Part shown: positions 47,462 through 56,769 of the stretch, piece by piece
Layout of the letters: every line of letters starts with the position of its first letter
Numbering within the stretch: position 1 is the first letter of the stretch
Source of the DNA: Methylobacterium frigidaeris
GTDB taxonomy: Bacteria; Pseudomonadota; Alphaproteobacteria; Rhizobiales; Beijerinckiaceae
NCBI RefSeq assembly: GCF_022179185.1
Contig: NZ_BPQJ01000009.1
Location: 124,001 to 188,000, forward strand
Direction of reading: 5' to 3'
DNA: 64,000 nt
Translations under genes and position numbers: made by a program
Notes under the pieces: model-generated
Databases searched by the model: none
Told to the model about the DNA's origin: nothing
What the model saw: the letters and a program-made list of their open reading frames with translations, nothing else

Positions 47462-48835
47462 TCAGCGCAGCCCGACGAGATGGAAGAAGCTGCCGCTGAC
47501 CCGGCCGCGCCGGTGCCCGGCGAGGCCCAGAGGGCGCCCTTCCGCATCCGTGACCTCGGCCAGGGCCTCGTCCGGCCCCGGCGGCGGCGTGATCTCGCTG
47601 GCATAGTGGAATTCGTGCCCGACCAGGCCCTGCCCGGCGGCGCCGAGCGAGCCGGCGCCGACGAGCGTCGCGATCCGGTAGCCGAGATGCAGGCGGCGTC
47701 GCGCGTAGGAGGTCGCGACCGGCAGGAGGCCGGCCATGCGGTGGGTCGTGCCCTCTTCATCCTCCAGGCTCTCGCCCAGCACCATGTAGCCGCCGCACTC
47801 GCCGTGGACGGCCCGCGTCTCGGCGAAGGCGCGCACTCCGTCGAGGAAGCGCGACGCGGCGGCGATTCGACCGGCATGAAGTTCCGGATAGCCGCCGGGC
47901 AGCCAGCAGGCGTCGCAATCGGAGGGCGGCGCCTCGTCGGCGAGCGGTGAGAACGGGACGATCTCGGCTCCGGCCGCCCGCCATCCGGTCTCGAGGTGCG
48001 GGTAGACGAACGAGAACGCGGCGTCGCGCGCGACTGCGAGGCGCTGGCCGGGCGGCGGCGGGAGATGCCCGATCGACGAATGCCCGGACTCACGGGCCGG
48101 CACCCGACCGCCGGCGGCGGCCACCACCGCGTCGAGGTCGATCGAGGCCTCCGCCAGATCGGCCAGACGGTCGAGACGGGACTCCAGGTCCGCGGTCTCG
48201 CCGGCCTGGATCAAGCCGAGATGGCGCTCAGGAAGGACGAGCGCGGCCTCCCGCGGCACAGCGCCGAGCACCGGGATCCCGATCCGGGTGAGGCCCACCT
48301 CGACGAGACGGCGGTGGCGCGGGCTCGCCACCTTGTTGAGGATCACCCCGGCCAGCGTCAGGCGCGGGTCGTAGGCCCGGACCCCGAGGGCGGTGGCGGC
48401 GGCGGATTGCGCCGCGCCCGAGACGTCGAGCACCAGCACGACCGGCCAGCCGTAGCGGGCGGCGATGTCGGCATTGGCGCCGCTGCGGCCCTCTTCCGCG
48501 ACGACGCCGTCGAACAGCCCCATCGAGCCCTCGGCCAGCAACAGGTCAGCCTCGTCTCCGGCCCGGCCCGCCACCGCGTCGAGGAGGGCGCCGTCCATGG
48601 CGAAGCTGTCGAGGTTGTAGCTCGGCCGGCCGGTGGCGGCGGCGTGGAAGGCCGGGTCGATGTAGTCCGGCCCGCATTTCGCCCCGGCGACCGCCAGCCC
48701 CCTCCGGCGCAGGGCCCGCAGCAGGGCGAGGGTCACGGTGGTCTTGCCGGAGCCGGAACGGGCGGCGGCGAGGAGGAGGCCGCTTGCGGGGCGTGCGGTC
48801 ACGAAGGCTTCCATCTGATGACGATCGGGGCGCAT
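47462..48835 (-). CDS. cobB: Cobyrinic acid a,c-diamide synthase
   Basis: 457 aa (450 if ATG 48814 is used). Amidates the a and c side chains using glutamine and ATP. N-terminal ATPase domain with P-loop AARSGSGKTTV and KCGPDYIDPAFH, then the glutamine amidotransferase domain with WLPGGYPELHAG and the catalytic Cys in HGECGGYMVLG, and His in LVGHEFHYASE. In the aerobic route the substrate is hydrogenobyrinic acid. The start is uncertain. It is divergent from cbiD with only 33 bp between starts. Confidence 0.94.
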   Translation of the reverse strand: MRPDRHQMEAFVTARPASGLLLAAARSGSGKTTVTLALLRALRRRGLAVAGAKCGPDYIDPAFHAAATGRPSYNLDSFAMDGALLDAVAGRAGDEADLLLAEGSMGLFDGVVAEEGRSGANADIAARYGWPVVLVLDVSGAAQSAAATALGVRAYDPRLTLAGVILNKVASPRHRRLVEVGLTRIGIPVLGAVPREAALVLPERHLGLIQAGETADLESRLDRLADLAEASIDLDAVVAAAGGRVPARESGHSSIGHLPPPPGQRLAVARDAAFSFVYPHLETGWRAAGAEIVPFSPLADEAPPSDCDACWLPGGYPELHAGRIAAASRFLDGVRAFAETRAVHGECGGYMVLGESLEDEEGTTHRMAGLLPVATSYARRRLHLGYRIATLVGAGSLGAAGQGLVGHEFHYASEITPPPGPDEALAEVTDAEGRPLGLAGHRRGRVSGSFFHLVGLR

Positions 48836-48868
48836 TCACCGCGCCGCGCGGGGGTGATACCACGCCGC

Positions 48869-49972
48869 ATGGATGCGACACGACCACGGGAGAGCTTGCG
48901 CCGCGGCTGGACCACCGGCGCCTGCGCGGCCGCCGCCGCGAAGGCCGCCTATGCGGGCCTCGTCACCGGCGCCTTCCCGGACCCGGTCGAGATCCCGCTG
49001 CCGAGCGGCGCCCGCCCGGCCTTCGCCCTGGCGCGGACCGGGACGGTCGATGGCGGCGCGCTCGCCGGGGTGGTCAAGGATGCCGGCGACGACCCGGACG
49101 TGACCCACGGGGTCCTGGTCCTCGCGACCGTGCGGCGGGGCTCGCCGGGCTCGGGCATCGCGTTCCGGGCCGGGCCCGGCGTCGGCACCGTGACCCGGGC
49201 CGGGCTGCCGCTGCCCGTCGGCGAGCCGGCGATCAACCCGATGCCCCGGCGGATGATCGCGGCGGCGATCGCGGAGGCGGCAACCGGCCTCGGCGGTCCG
49301 CCGGACGTGGTGGTGGAGATCGCGATCCCCGGCGGCGAGGCTCTGGCCCAGAAAACCCTGAACCCGCGGCTCGGCATTCTCGGCGGCCTGTCGGTGCTCG
49401 GCACGACCGGGGTGGTGGTGCCCTATTCCTGCGCCGCCTGGATCGACAGCATCCACCGCGGCATCGACGTCGCCCGCGCCGGTGCCCTCGACCACGTGGC
49501 GGGCGCCACCGGCTCGACCTCGGAGGAGGCGGTGGCGCGCCTGCACGGCCTGCCGCCCCAGGCCCTGATCGACATGGGCGACTTCGCCGGCGGCATGCTG
49601 AAATACCTGCGCCGCCACCCGGTGCCGCGGGTGACGGTGGCGGGCGGCATCGCCAAGATGGCGAAGCTCGGCCACGGCCTCCTCGACCTGCATTCGCGCT
49701 CGGGGCCGGTCGACCTCGCCTGGCTGTCGGAGCGCGTGGTGGAGGCCGGCGGCGCGCCCGACCTCGCCCGGCGGGCTGCCGGCGCCAACACCGCCCTCGA
49801 GGTTTTGCGCCTGGCGCAAGGGGGCGACCTGCCGCTGGCCGACCTGATCGCCCGCTACGCCTGGGCGACGGCGGCCAAGGCGCTGTCGGGCTCGGGCAGC
49901 TCGCTGGAGGTGGTGGTGTTCGACCGGGAGGGTGGCCTGGTCGGGCGGGCGCCGTTTCATCCGGTGGGGTGA
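48869..49972 (+). CDS. cbiD: Precorrin-5B C1-methyltransferase-type protein CbiD
   Basis: 367 aa from ATG 48869. RRGWTTGACAAAAAKAAY is the CbiD start signature (TTGxCAAAAxKAA), with DDPDVTHGVLVLATV, EPAINPMPRRMI, GGLSVLGTTGVVVPYSCAAWIDSI and GNFVG-like DMGDFAGGMLKYLRR. CbiD performs the C-1 methylation with ring contraction in the oxygen-independent route; aerobic routes normally use CobF. Its presence within an otherwise aerobic cob cluster is noted separately. It converges with cobM. Confidence 0.93.
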   Translation: MDATRPRESLRRGWTTGACAAAAAKAAYAGLVTGAFPDPVEIPLPSGARPAFALARTGTVDGGALAGVVKDAGDDPDVTHGVLVLATVRRGSPGSGIAFRAGPGVGTVTRAGLPLPVGEPAINPMPRRMIAAAIAEAATGLGGPPDVVVEIAIPGGEALAQKTLNPRLGILGGLSVLGTTGVVVPYSCAAWIDSIHRGIDVARAGALDHVAGATGSTSEEAVARLHGLPPQALIDMGDFAGGMLKYLRRHPVPRVTVAGGIAKMAKLGHGLLDLHSRSGPVDLAWLSERVVEAGGAPDLARRAAGANTALEVLRLAQGGDLPLADLIARYAWATAAKALSGSGSSLEVVVFDREGGLVGRAPFHPVG

Positions 49973-50018
49973 GGTTGAGGCGACGATCGCCGCGTCTTCA
50001 TCGACCGTTCGGGCGCTG

Positions 50019-50780
50019 TTACGATCCGCTTCCTGGCCGGAACCGCCGGTCGTAATCCGCCGCGTAGAGCGCGCTCTCGCGAAACTCCGTCACGCCCAGC
50101 GCCGGGCCGACCAGGATCAGCGCCGTGCGCTCCAGCCCAGCCGCGGCGACCTGGCCCCCTATGCCGGACAGGGTGCCGCGCAAGACCCGCTCGTCCGGCC
50201 AGGTGGCGCGGAACACCACCGCGGCCGGGCAGTCCGGACCGTAATGCGGGACCAGTTCGGCCACCACCGCGTCGATGACGTGGATCGACAGATGGACGGC
50301 GAGCGTCGCCCGGGTCGCCGCGAAGGCCGCGAGGCGCTCCGTGTCGGGCATGGACGAGGCGCGGCCGCTGGTGCGGGTCAGGACCACGGATTGCGCCACC
50401 TCCGGCACCGTCAATTCGCGCCCGAGTACTGCCGCGGCGGCCGCGAAGGCGGGCACGCCGGGGGTGAGATCGTAGGGGATGCCGAGGCGGTCGAGGCGGC
50501 GCGTCTGCTCGGCCACCGCGCTCCAGATCGAGAGGTCGCCGGAATGCAGCCGCGCCACATCGTGGCCGGCCGCGTGGGCCGCCGCCATCTCGGCGATGAT
50601 CGCGTCGAGGGAGAGGGGCGCGGTGTCGACGATCCGGGCCCCGGCCGGGCACCAGGACAGGATCTCCGGCGCGACGAGCGAGCCGGCATGGAGGCAGACC
50701 GGGCAGCGGGCGATGAGGTCGCGGCCGCGCACGGTGATGAGGTCGGCCGCGCCCGGGCCGGCACCGATGAAGTGGATCAT
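50019..50780 (-). CDS. cobM: Precorrin-4 C11-methyltransferase
   Basis: 253 aa SAM-dependent tetrapyrrole methylase. [36 protein letters not shown], then [45 protein letters not shown] and [18 protein letters not shown] are CobM/CbiF marks. Methylates C-11 of precorrin-4. ATG 50780 overlaps the cobE stop (ATGA). The C-terminus after [14 protein letters not shown] is ordinary for the family. Confidence 0.95.
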   Translation of the reverse strand: MIHFIGAGPGAADLITVRGRDLIARCPVCLHAGSLVAPEILSWCPAGARIVDTAPLSLDAIIAEMAAAHAAGHDVARLHSGDLSIWSAVAEQTRRLDRLGIPYDLTPGVPAFAAAAAVLGRELTVPEVAQSVVLTRTSGRASSMPDTERLAAFAATRATLAVHLSIHVIDAVVAELVPHYGPDCPAAVVFRATWPDERVLRGTLSGIGGQVAAAGLERTALILVGPALGVTEFRESALYAADYDRRFRPGSGS

Positions 50781-51268
50781 GACGGGAGGGCGTCTCCGCT
50801 GGCGGCGAGGGCGCAGGTGGCGCCCGCAGAGGCGATGCGCGGCAGGACGAGGCGGCCGTCGGGCCCGGCCGCCGCCAGGGCCGCGGCCTCGGCCAGCGAC
50901 CCGACGCCGCGCAGGGCCTCGATCCGCACCGAGCGGGTGACGACCCGGCGGCCGGCCTCGCGCAGGGCCTCGACCCCGATGGCGACGAGCGGCACGCCCA
51001 ACGCCTCGGCCGCGTCGCGGATCGCCCGGTCGCCGGCCCGGTCCGCGGCGGTGGCGAGCGCCGCGAGGTGCGCGCTCGGGAGGTCGGCCTGGCGCAGCCC
51101 TTCGGCCACCAGCGCCAGGATCTCGTCGGCCGAGGTCGCGTGACGAAAGCCGATGCCGGCGACGAGCGCGCGGGGCGCCTCGGTGGCGGGCAAGCGGGCG
51201 GGGCCGTGCAGGACCGGCGGCGGCGGGGCGGCGCCCGGGACCCGCGCCTGGATGATCGAGAGCGTCAC
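50777..51268 (-). CDS. cobE: Cobalamin biosynthesis protein CobE (CbiG C-terminal type)
   Basis: 163 aa from GTG 51268, which overlaps the cobL stop (GTGA). The CobE/CbiG_C fold covers about 34-155: [55 protein letters not shown] and [34 protein letters not shown]. The lead of about 30 residues is Pro-rich. CobE is required in aerobic synthesis but its exact role is not settled. Confidence 0.9.
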   Translation of the reverse strand: MTLSIIQARVPGAAPPPPVLHGPARLPATEAPRALVAGIGFRHATSADEILALVAEGLRQADLPSAHLAALATAADRAGDRAIRDAAEALGVPLVAIGVEALREAGRRVVTRSVRIEALRGVGSLAEAAALAAAGPDGRLVLPRIASAGATCALAASGDALPS

Positions 51269-52509
51269 GGCTTGGTCAGCGCCCATTGCGTCACCGGCAT
51301 CGCCGGACGCCAGCCGGTGAGATGGCCGACCGGCTCGGCCCGTGCGACCGAGAGGCGCCGCAAGGTGCCGCCATGCTCGGCGTGGAGGCGCAGCAGCAGG
51401 GCCTCGCTCTCCAGTGTCACCGCGTTGGCGACGAGGCGCCCGCCGACCGGCAGGGCCTCCAACACCGTCGCGACCAGGGACGGATCGGAGACGCCGCCGC
51501 CGAGGAAGGCCGCGTCCGGCGCCGGCAGCCCGGCGAGGCTCGCGGGGGCGCGGCCAACTACGACTCGGATGTCGGGCGCGCCGAGAGTGAGCGCGTTGCG
51601 GTGGATGCGGGCGGCGCGCTCCTCCCTGGCCTCGACCGCGACCGCGCGGTTGGCCGGGTGGCGCAAGCACCACTCGATACTGACCGAGCCGGAGCCGGCA
51701 CCGACATCCCACAGGAGCTGGCCGGCGCGGGGGCGCAAGGCCGCGAGGGTGATCGCGCGGATCTCGGCCTTGGTGAGCTGGCCGTCATGCTCGAACCAGG
51801 CATCGTCGAGGCCGGGGCTGAGCGGGATCACCCGCGCGTCGGGCTCGGCCACCACCTCGACCGCGACCGTGTTGAGCGGGTCGATCCCGCTCTCGGAGAA
51901 ACCCGCCGCGCGGGCAGTGCGGCGGTGCTCGCGGGGCCCGTTCATCGCCTCGAGCACGGTCAGGCGCGAATGCGGGAAGCCGCGCTCGGTCAGGAGGGCG
52001 GCAAGCTTCTCCGGCGTTGTCCCGTCCCAGGACAGGACGAGGAGCTGGGCGCCGGGCTGGAGATAAGGGATCACCCGCTCCAGGGCCCGCCCGTGCAGGG
52101 TCAGGCAGGCCACCTCGGCGAGCGGCCAGCCGAGGCGGGACGCCGCCAGGCTGAACGCCGAGGCCTGCGGAAAACCGGCGATCTCGCCCGCCGGCACCAG
52201 CCGCGCCAGCTCGGCGCCGACGCCGTAATGGAAGGGATCGCCGGAGGCGAGCACGCAGGTCGGCCGGCCGCGACGGGCGAGGATCGCCGGATAGGCGTCG
52301 GAGAGCGGGCTCGGCCAGGCCAGTGTCTCGGCGGAGAGCGGCGCGGCGAGTTCCAGATGGCGACGCCCGCCGACCACCAGCCCGGCGCCGTCGAGAGCCG
52401 CGGCGGCGGCGGGCGAGAGCCCGGCCCGTCCATCCTCGCCGATGCCGACGATGAACAGCCAGGGTGCGGCGCTCGACTCGAGGAGAGCCTCAGGCGAGAA
52501 GGCGGCCAT
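51265..52509 (-). CDS. cobL: Precorrin-6Y C5,15-methyltransferase (decarboxylating)
   Basis: 414 aa, fused CbiE-CbiT type. N-terminal methylase: [60 protein letters not shown]-terminal class I methyltransferase: [41 protein letters not shown]. Methylates C-5 and C-15 and removes the acetate carboxyl at C-12. No start codon exists between ATG 52509 and the conserved core, so its start must overlap the cobK start head-to-head. Confidence 0.95.
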   Translation of the reverse strand: MAAFSPEALLESSAAPWLFIVGIGEDGRAGLSPAAAAALDGAGLVVGGRRHLELAAPLSAETLAWPSPLSDAYPAILARRGRPTCVLASGDPFHYGVGAELARLVPAGEIAGFPQASAFSLAASRLGWPLAEVACLTLHGRALERVIPYLQPGAQLLVLSWDGTTPEKLAALLTERGFPHSRLTVLEAMNGPREHRRTARAAGFSESGIDPLNTVAVEVVAEPDARVIPLSPGLDDAWFEHDGQLTKAEIRAITLAALRPRAGQLLWDVGAGSGSVSIEWCLRHPANRAVAVEAREERAARIHRNALTLGAPDIRVVVGRAPASLAGLPAPDAAFLGGGVSDPSLVATVLEALPVGGRLVANAVTLESEALLLRLHAEHGGTLRRLSVARAEPVGHLTGWRPAMPVTQWALTKP

Positions 52510-53263
52510 GCGCATCCTCATCCTGGGCGGCACCACAGAGGCCGCGAGCCTGGTCCGGCTGCTCGCCGATCACGCGGCTTACGACGTCACCCTGTCGCTC
52601 GCCGGGCGCACGGCGGCGCCGCTCTCGCTGCCGGCACGTACCCGCATCGGCGGCTTCGGCGGGGCGGAGGGACTCGCGGCCTACCTGCGCGAGCACGCGA
52701 TCGCCGCGCTGATCGACGCCACGCATCCCTTCGCCAAGGTCATCTCCCGCAACGCAGCCGTGGCGAGCCGGGAGGCGGAGGTACCGCTCCTCGCGGTCCG
52801 GCGCCCGGCCTGGACACGGGAGCCCGGGGACGAGTGGCGCGAGGTCGACAGCGTGGCGCAGGCCGTGCCGGCCCTCGGCGAAGCCCCGCGCCGGGTGTTC
52901 CTGACGGTCGGCCGCCTCGAACTCGCCGCCTTCGCGGCGGCCCCCCGACACCGCTACCTCGTGCGCACCATCGAGCCGGTCGGCGACGCGCTGCCGGGGA
53001 TCGACGTCACGACGATCGAGGCCCGCGGGCCCTTCGGCGCGGCGGAGGAGGCCGACCTGATGCGCCGCCACGGCGTCGAAGTGCTGGTGACCAAGAATTC
53101 CGGCGGGGCGGCAACCTACGGCAAGATCGCGGCGGCGCGCGCCTTGCGCCTGCCCGTGGTGATCGTGCGCCAGCCCCGTCTGCCGGAGGTCGCACAGGTG
53201 GCGGAGGCCGGCGCCGCCCTGGACTGGCTGGAGGCTCATCGGGCGACGGACCGCGGCGTGTAG
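52508..53263 (+). CDS. cobK: Precorrin-6A reductase
   Basis: 251 aa. [20 protein letters not shown] is the exact family start; also LSLAGRTAAPLSLPARTRIGGFGG, ALIDATHPFAKVISRNA, RVFLTVGRLELAAFA, VTIEARGPFGAAEEADLMRRHGVEVLVTKNSGG. NADPH-dependent reduction of precorrin-6A. It is the only cob gene of this block on the plus strand; start shared with cobL, and its 3' end overlaps cobJ by 28 bp. Confidence 0.95.
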   Translation: MRILILGGTTEAASLVRLLADHAAYDVTLSLAGRTAAPLSLPARTRIGGFGGAEGLAAYLREHAIAALIDATHPFAKVISRNAAVASREAEVPLLAVRRPAWTREPGDEWREVDSVAQAVPALGEAPRRVFLTVGRLELAAFAAAPRHRYLVRTIEPVGDALPGIDVTTIEARGPFGAAEEADLMRRHGVEVLVTKNSGGAATYGKIAAARALRLPVVIVRQPRLPEVAQVAEAGAALDWLEAHRATDRGV

Positions 53264-53991
53264 ACGAAGGGCGCCCGACCCTCGCGCGGGATCAGCCGGG
53301 TCGCGCTCGCCCCGATCATCACCAGGGTCGCCATGTCGGCCGAGGCCTCGCGCGCCTCGGCGAGGGACAGGATGCGGATCGCCTCGTCGGGCCGGCCGAC
53401 GGCGCGGGCGAGGATCACGGGCGTATCGGGGGCGCGGTGCTCGGAGGCGAGCGCGAGGGCCGCGCCGAGCTGCCAGGGCCGGGCCCTTGAGATCGGGTTG
53501 TAGAGCGCCACCACGAGGTCGGCCGCCAGCACGGCATTGAGCCGGGCGGTGACGACCTCCCAGGGCTTGAGGTTGTCCGACAGCGAGATCGCGCAGAAAT
53601 CGCCGCCGAGCGGAGCGCCGACGCGCGCCGCTGCCGCCAGCATCGCGGTGATGCCGGGCTCGACCGTGACGGAGAGCGAGCGCCAGGCCGGATCGCCCGC
53701 CTCCAGCGCCTCGAAGAGCGCCGCCGCCATGGCGAAGACGCCGGGATCGCCGCCCGACACCACCGCGACCCGTCGGCCCGCGGCGGCCAGTTCCAGGGCG
53801 TGGCGGGCGCGGTCGACCTCGACCCGGTTGTCGCTGGCGTGGCGCACGAGACCCGGCCGCTCCGGCACCCGGGCGACGTAAGGAATGTAGCCGATCAGAT
53901 CCTGCGCCGCGTCGAGCGCTGCGGAGGCGGCCGGCGTGAGGTAGCGCGGGTCGCCGGGCCCGAGGCCGATCACCGTCACGGAGCCGCTCAC
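53236..53991 (-). CDS. cobJ: Precorrin-3B C17-methyltransferase
   Basis: 251 aa from GTG 53991, which overlaps the cobI stop (GTGA). Tetrapyrrole methylase opening VTVIGLGPGDPRYLTPAA, LIGYIPYVARVPER, VAVVSGGDPGVFAMAAALFEAL, VEPGITAMLAAAARVGAPLGGDFCAISLSDNLKPWEVV and LYNPISRARPWQLG are all CobJ/CbiH landmarks. Methylates C-17 and contracts the ring. The long in-frame ORF upstream runs inside cobI and is a shadow. Confidence 0.95.
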   Translation of the reverse strand: MSGSVTVIGLGPGDPRYLTPAASAALDAAQDLIGYIPYVARVPERPGLVRHASDNRVEVDRARHALELAAAGRRVAVVSGGDPGVFAMAAALFEALEAGDPAWRSLSVTVEPGITAMLAAAARVGAPLGGDFCAISLSDNLKPWEVVTARLNAVLAADLVVALYNPISRARPWQLGAALALASEHRAPDTPVILARAVGRPDEAIRILSLAEAREASADMATLVMIGASATRLIPREGRAPFVYTPRSVAR

Positions 53992-54779
53992 GGCCGGCGG
54001 CCCTCGCCCGGCACCAGCACCATCGAGAAATAGGGCGCGCGGTCGTCCGGCTTCTCGTTCAGCGGCGTCACGCTCTCGCCCGCCATGGTGCCGCGCTCGA
54101 CATAGACCGCGCGGCCGATCAGCCCGGCCTCGGTCAGCGCGGCGCGCACCTTCGGCAGGTGGCGGCCGAGCTTCATCACCACGGCGGCATCCGTCGTGCG
54201 CAGGCGCGCGACCAGGGTCGCGTGAGGCAGGGTGGCGGGCAGCACCGTCAGCACGTCGTCGCCCCAGGTGATCGGGGTGTTGGCCCGGGTCCAGCAGCCC
54301 GACATGCCGGTGACGCCCGGAACCACCTCGACCGGGAAGCGGTCCTTCAGCCGGCGCCACAGATGCATGAACGAGCCGTAGAAGAACGGGTCGCCCTCCG
54401 ACAAGATGGCCACGTCGCGGCCTGCCCCCAGCACTTCGGCGAGGCGCCCCGCCGCCTCGTCGTAGAAGGCGGCGAGCGCCGCCACGTAGGCCGGATCCTC
54501 GGGGTGCAATTCGGTGGTGTAGGGGTAGGGCAGCGGCCATTCGCGGGCCGGGTCCTGCACCACGGCATCCGCGATGGTGCGGGCATTGCCGCGCTTGCCG
54601 GCCTTGCAGAAATGCACGAGGTGATGGGCGCGCTCCAGCACCCGCACCGCCCGCACGGTGAGGTAATCCGGATCGCCCGGCCCCATGCCGACGCCGTAGA
54701 GCGTGCCGGTCACGGCCGCGACCGGGGCGGAGGGGATCTCGGCCGGCTCCGGCGTCGCGAAATCCGACGGCCCGTCCAT
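53988..54779 (-). CDS. cobI: Precorrin-2 C20-methyltransferase
   Basis: 263 aa. TLYGVGMGPGDPDYLTVRAVRVLERAHHLVHFCKAGKRGNAR, ILSEGDPFFYGSFMHLWRRLKDRFPVEVVPGVTGMSGCW, MKLGRHLPKVRAALTEAGL and YVERGTMAGE identify CobI. A variable N-terminal lead of about 25 residues precedes the core. ATG 54779 shares a base with the cobH stop; a GTG one codon upstream (54782) is an alternative. First methylation committed to the corrin route. Confidence 0.95.
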   Translation of the reverse strand: MDGPSDFATPEPAEIPSAPVAAVTGTLYGVGMGPGDPDYLTVRAVRVLERAHHLVHFCKAGKRGNARTIADAVVQDPAREWPLPYPYTTELHPEDPAYVAALAAFYDEAAGRLAEVLGAGRDVAILSEGDPFFYGSFMHLWRRLKDRFPVEVVPGVTGMSGCWTRANTPITWGDDVLTVLPATLPHATLVARLRTTDAAVVMKLGRHLPKVRAALTEAGLIGRAVYVERGTMAGESVTPLNEKPDDRAPYFSMVLVPGEGRRP

Positions 54780-55411
54780 CACTCGACCTCGCTGGCGAGG
54801 GCGTTGACGGCCGCCGCCGCCATGGCGCTGCCGCCGCGCCGGCCGCGCACCACCAGGAACGGCACCCGCCCGTCGGCGGCGAGCGCGTCCTTCGATTCGG
54901 CCGCGCCCACGAAGCCGACCGGCACGCCGATCACCGCGGCCGGGGGCGCCACGCCCTCGTCCAGCATCTCGAGCAGGCGGAACAGGGCGGTCGGTGCGTT
55001 ACCGACGGCCACCACCGATCCGGCGAGCCGGTCGCGCCACAATTCCATCGCGGCGGCGGTGCGGGTGGTGTCGAGGGACTTGGCCAGGTCCGGCACCCGG
55101 GGATCGGAGAGGGTGCAGACGACCTCGTTGCCCGCCGGCAGCCGCGCCCGGGTGACGCCATCGGCGACCATGCGGGCGTCGCACAGGATCGGGGCGCCGC
55201 GGCGGAGCGCGCGCTCGGCGGCCTCGGCGAAGTCCGGCGACAGGTCGATATCGGCGGGCAGATCGGTCATGCCGCAGGCATGGATCATCCGCACCGCCAC
55301 CCGCTCGGCGGCGCCGTGGAAGCGCGCGAGGTCGGATTCGGCGCGGATCATCGCGAAGGAGCGCGCGTAGATGGCGGCGCCGTCGCGGATGTAGTCGAGG
55401 CGCGGGTTCAT
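54779..55411 (-). CDS. cobH: Precorrin-8X methylmutase
   Basis: 210 aa. YIRDGAAIYARSFAMIRAESDL, catalytic His in AVRMIHACGMTDL, ADIDLSPDFAEAAERALRRGAPILCDARMVADGVTR, and VVAVGNAPTALFRLLEMLDEG and IGVPVGFVGAAESKDAL match CobH. Moves the methyl group from C-11 to C-12 to give hydrogenobyrinic acid. ATG 55411 overlaps the cobG stop by four bases. Confidence 0.96.
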   Translation of the reverse strand: MNPRLDYIRDGAAIYARSFAMIRAESDLARFHGAAERVAVRMIHACGMTDLPADIDLSPDFAEAAERALRRGAPILCDARMVADGVTRARLPAGNEVVCTLSDPRVPDLAKSLDTTRTAAAMELWRDRLAGSVVAVGNAPTALFRLLEMLDEGVAPPAAVIGVPVGFVGAAESKDALAADGRVPFLVVRGRRGGSAMAAAAVNALASEVE

Positions 55412-56769
55412 GCGGGCTCCCGGAATGCGTCTCTCAGGCCGGAGGGGTCGTCAAGAGTGGGTCGAGCTCGTGTGCTCTCTAGCCGCTCCAGCACGGCGCC
55501 GAAAGTCAGGACGAGGTTGGTCTCTGTGCCTGCGTTGCCGTGCAGCACCACCCCGTAGCGGCCATCGGGCCGGCCGACCAGGGTGAGGGTGGCGGGGCCC
55601 GGTTGGGCGCATCCCTTCGGGCAGCCGGAGACGTGGGCGGTGGCGCCGTCCTTCGCGAGAGGAGCGAATGCGGCGGCGAGGCGGGGCGCATCGCCCTGCG
55701 CCGGCGTGCCGCCGGAGGCGCAGGCCGGCGCCCCGGGACAGGCGGCCACGGCCCGGCGCGGGTCGGTGGGATCGACGATCAGGCCGGCGGTCTCGGCTTC
55801 CTCGCGCAGGGTCGCGGCTTCGGAAGCGCCGCGGGCGGCCAGGGCGAGGCCGCGACTCGGCGTGAGGGCGAGATGGCTGTCGCCGTGCGACTCGCTCCAG
55901 GCGGCGAGGCGGTCGAGGAGGGCGGCATTGCAGCGGCCGAAGGGCAGCTCGACGAGGAGCGCGTGGCCGTGCAGGCCGGCGGGGAGGGCGGTGCTCGCCG
56001 GGGGCGGCTCGCCCAGGGCGAGATGAGCCAGGAGGGTGTGGCGCTGCGGGTCGGAGAGCGCGCGCATGCGGCGGGCGCCGGAGGCGGCGAGGCCGTGCAG
56101 GAGGCTGCGCAGGGTGGCGAGGGCGGTGGGGGCGGGGAGCGGTGCGAGCCAGAGCGGGCCGGACGATGTGGCGACGGCGAGTTGGAGCGCGGGAAGCACC
56201 CCCTCTCTCCAATCGACAGGGCCCCGCGGCACACCGTCGATTCCAGATAAAAGCGCGGGATCCCCTCTCCCGTGTGGGAGAGGGGTAGGGGTGAGATCCG
56301 AAGCGACACGCACCCGCAGATCCGCCTCGACCGGCCCGAGCCCGCCTGCTGCATCCTCCACCGCCACCAGCGTCTTCGCCGGCAGGCCGGGCACCTCGCG
56401 GCCGATCGCCTCCACCGCCGCGACGATGCTGAGGCAAGCCATTCGGGCGAGCGGCGGGCTGAGCGTCAGCCGCTGCGGCCCGCCGTCATGGCGCACGTCG
56501 CCGAGGCCCGCCTCGCTCAGGATCGCAACGACGCGCCCATGGCTCTCCGCCGTCACACCGCGGATCTGCAGGTTGCCCCGGGCGGTCACGTCGAGGAGGC
56601 CGTTGCCGCCCTCCCGGGCGGCGCGGGCCGCGGCGCGGGCCTGATCCGCGGTCAGCCGTCCGGCAACCGGATGGAGACGAACGAGAAGGCCATCGCCGGT
56701 CGGCATCGGCCGGGCGAGACCCGGGCACCAGCCGCGCCGCGGCGCCGGGTTCACGGGGGCGATGCTCAT
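55408..56769 (-). CDS. cobG: Precorrin-3B synthase (with in-frame repeat insertion)
   Basis: 453 aa, related to nitrite and sulfite reductases. Two NIR/SIR ferredoxin-like halves: RRGWCPGLARPMPTGDGLLVRLHP with VTARGNLQIRGV, and FGRCNAALLDRLAAW with LTPSRGLAL. The Fe-S and haem-site cysteines are ACPGAPACASG and SGCPKGCAQPG near the end. Uses O2 to make precorrin-3B, so the pathway is the aerobic one. ATG 56769 overlaps the cobN stop (ATGA). Residues near 160-180 (LTPTPLPHGRGDP) come from a palindromic repeat placed between the two halves. Confidence 0.93.
   Translation of the reverse strand: MSIAPVNPAPRRGWCPGLARPMPTGDGLLVRLHPVAGRLTADQARAAARAAREGGNGLLDVTARGNLQIRGVTAESHGRVVAILSEAGLGDVRHDGGPQRLTLSPPLARMACLSIVAAVEAIGREVPGLPAKTLVAVEDAAGGLGPVEADLRVRVASDLTPTPLPHGRGDPALLSGIDGVPRGPVDWREGVLPALQLAVATSSGPLWLAPLPAPTALATLRSLLHGLAASGARRMRALSDPQRHTLLAHLALGEPPPASTALPAGLHGHALLVELPFGRCNAALLDRLAAWSESHGDSHLALTPSRGLALAARGASEAATLREEAETAGLIVDPTDPRRAVAACPGAPACASGGTPAQGDAPRLAAAFAPLAKDGATAHVSGCPKGCAQPGPATLTLVGRPDGRYGVVLHGNAGTETNLVLTFGAVLERLESTRARPTLDDPSGLRDAFREPA
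56255..56300. repeat. Palindromic repeat element inside cobG
   Basis: A perfect 10-bp inverted repeat (arm CCCCTCTCCC, loop GTGT) at 56262-56285 followed by TAGGGGTGAG. This is the form of a dispersed intergenic repeat usually found between genes in Proteobacteria. Translated in the cobG frame it reads LTPTPLPHGRG, a peptide familiar from such insertions. The frame is kept. Boundaries are approximate. Confidence 0.75.
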
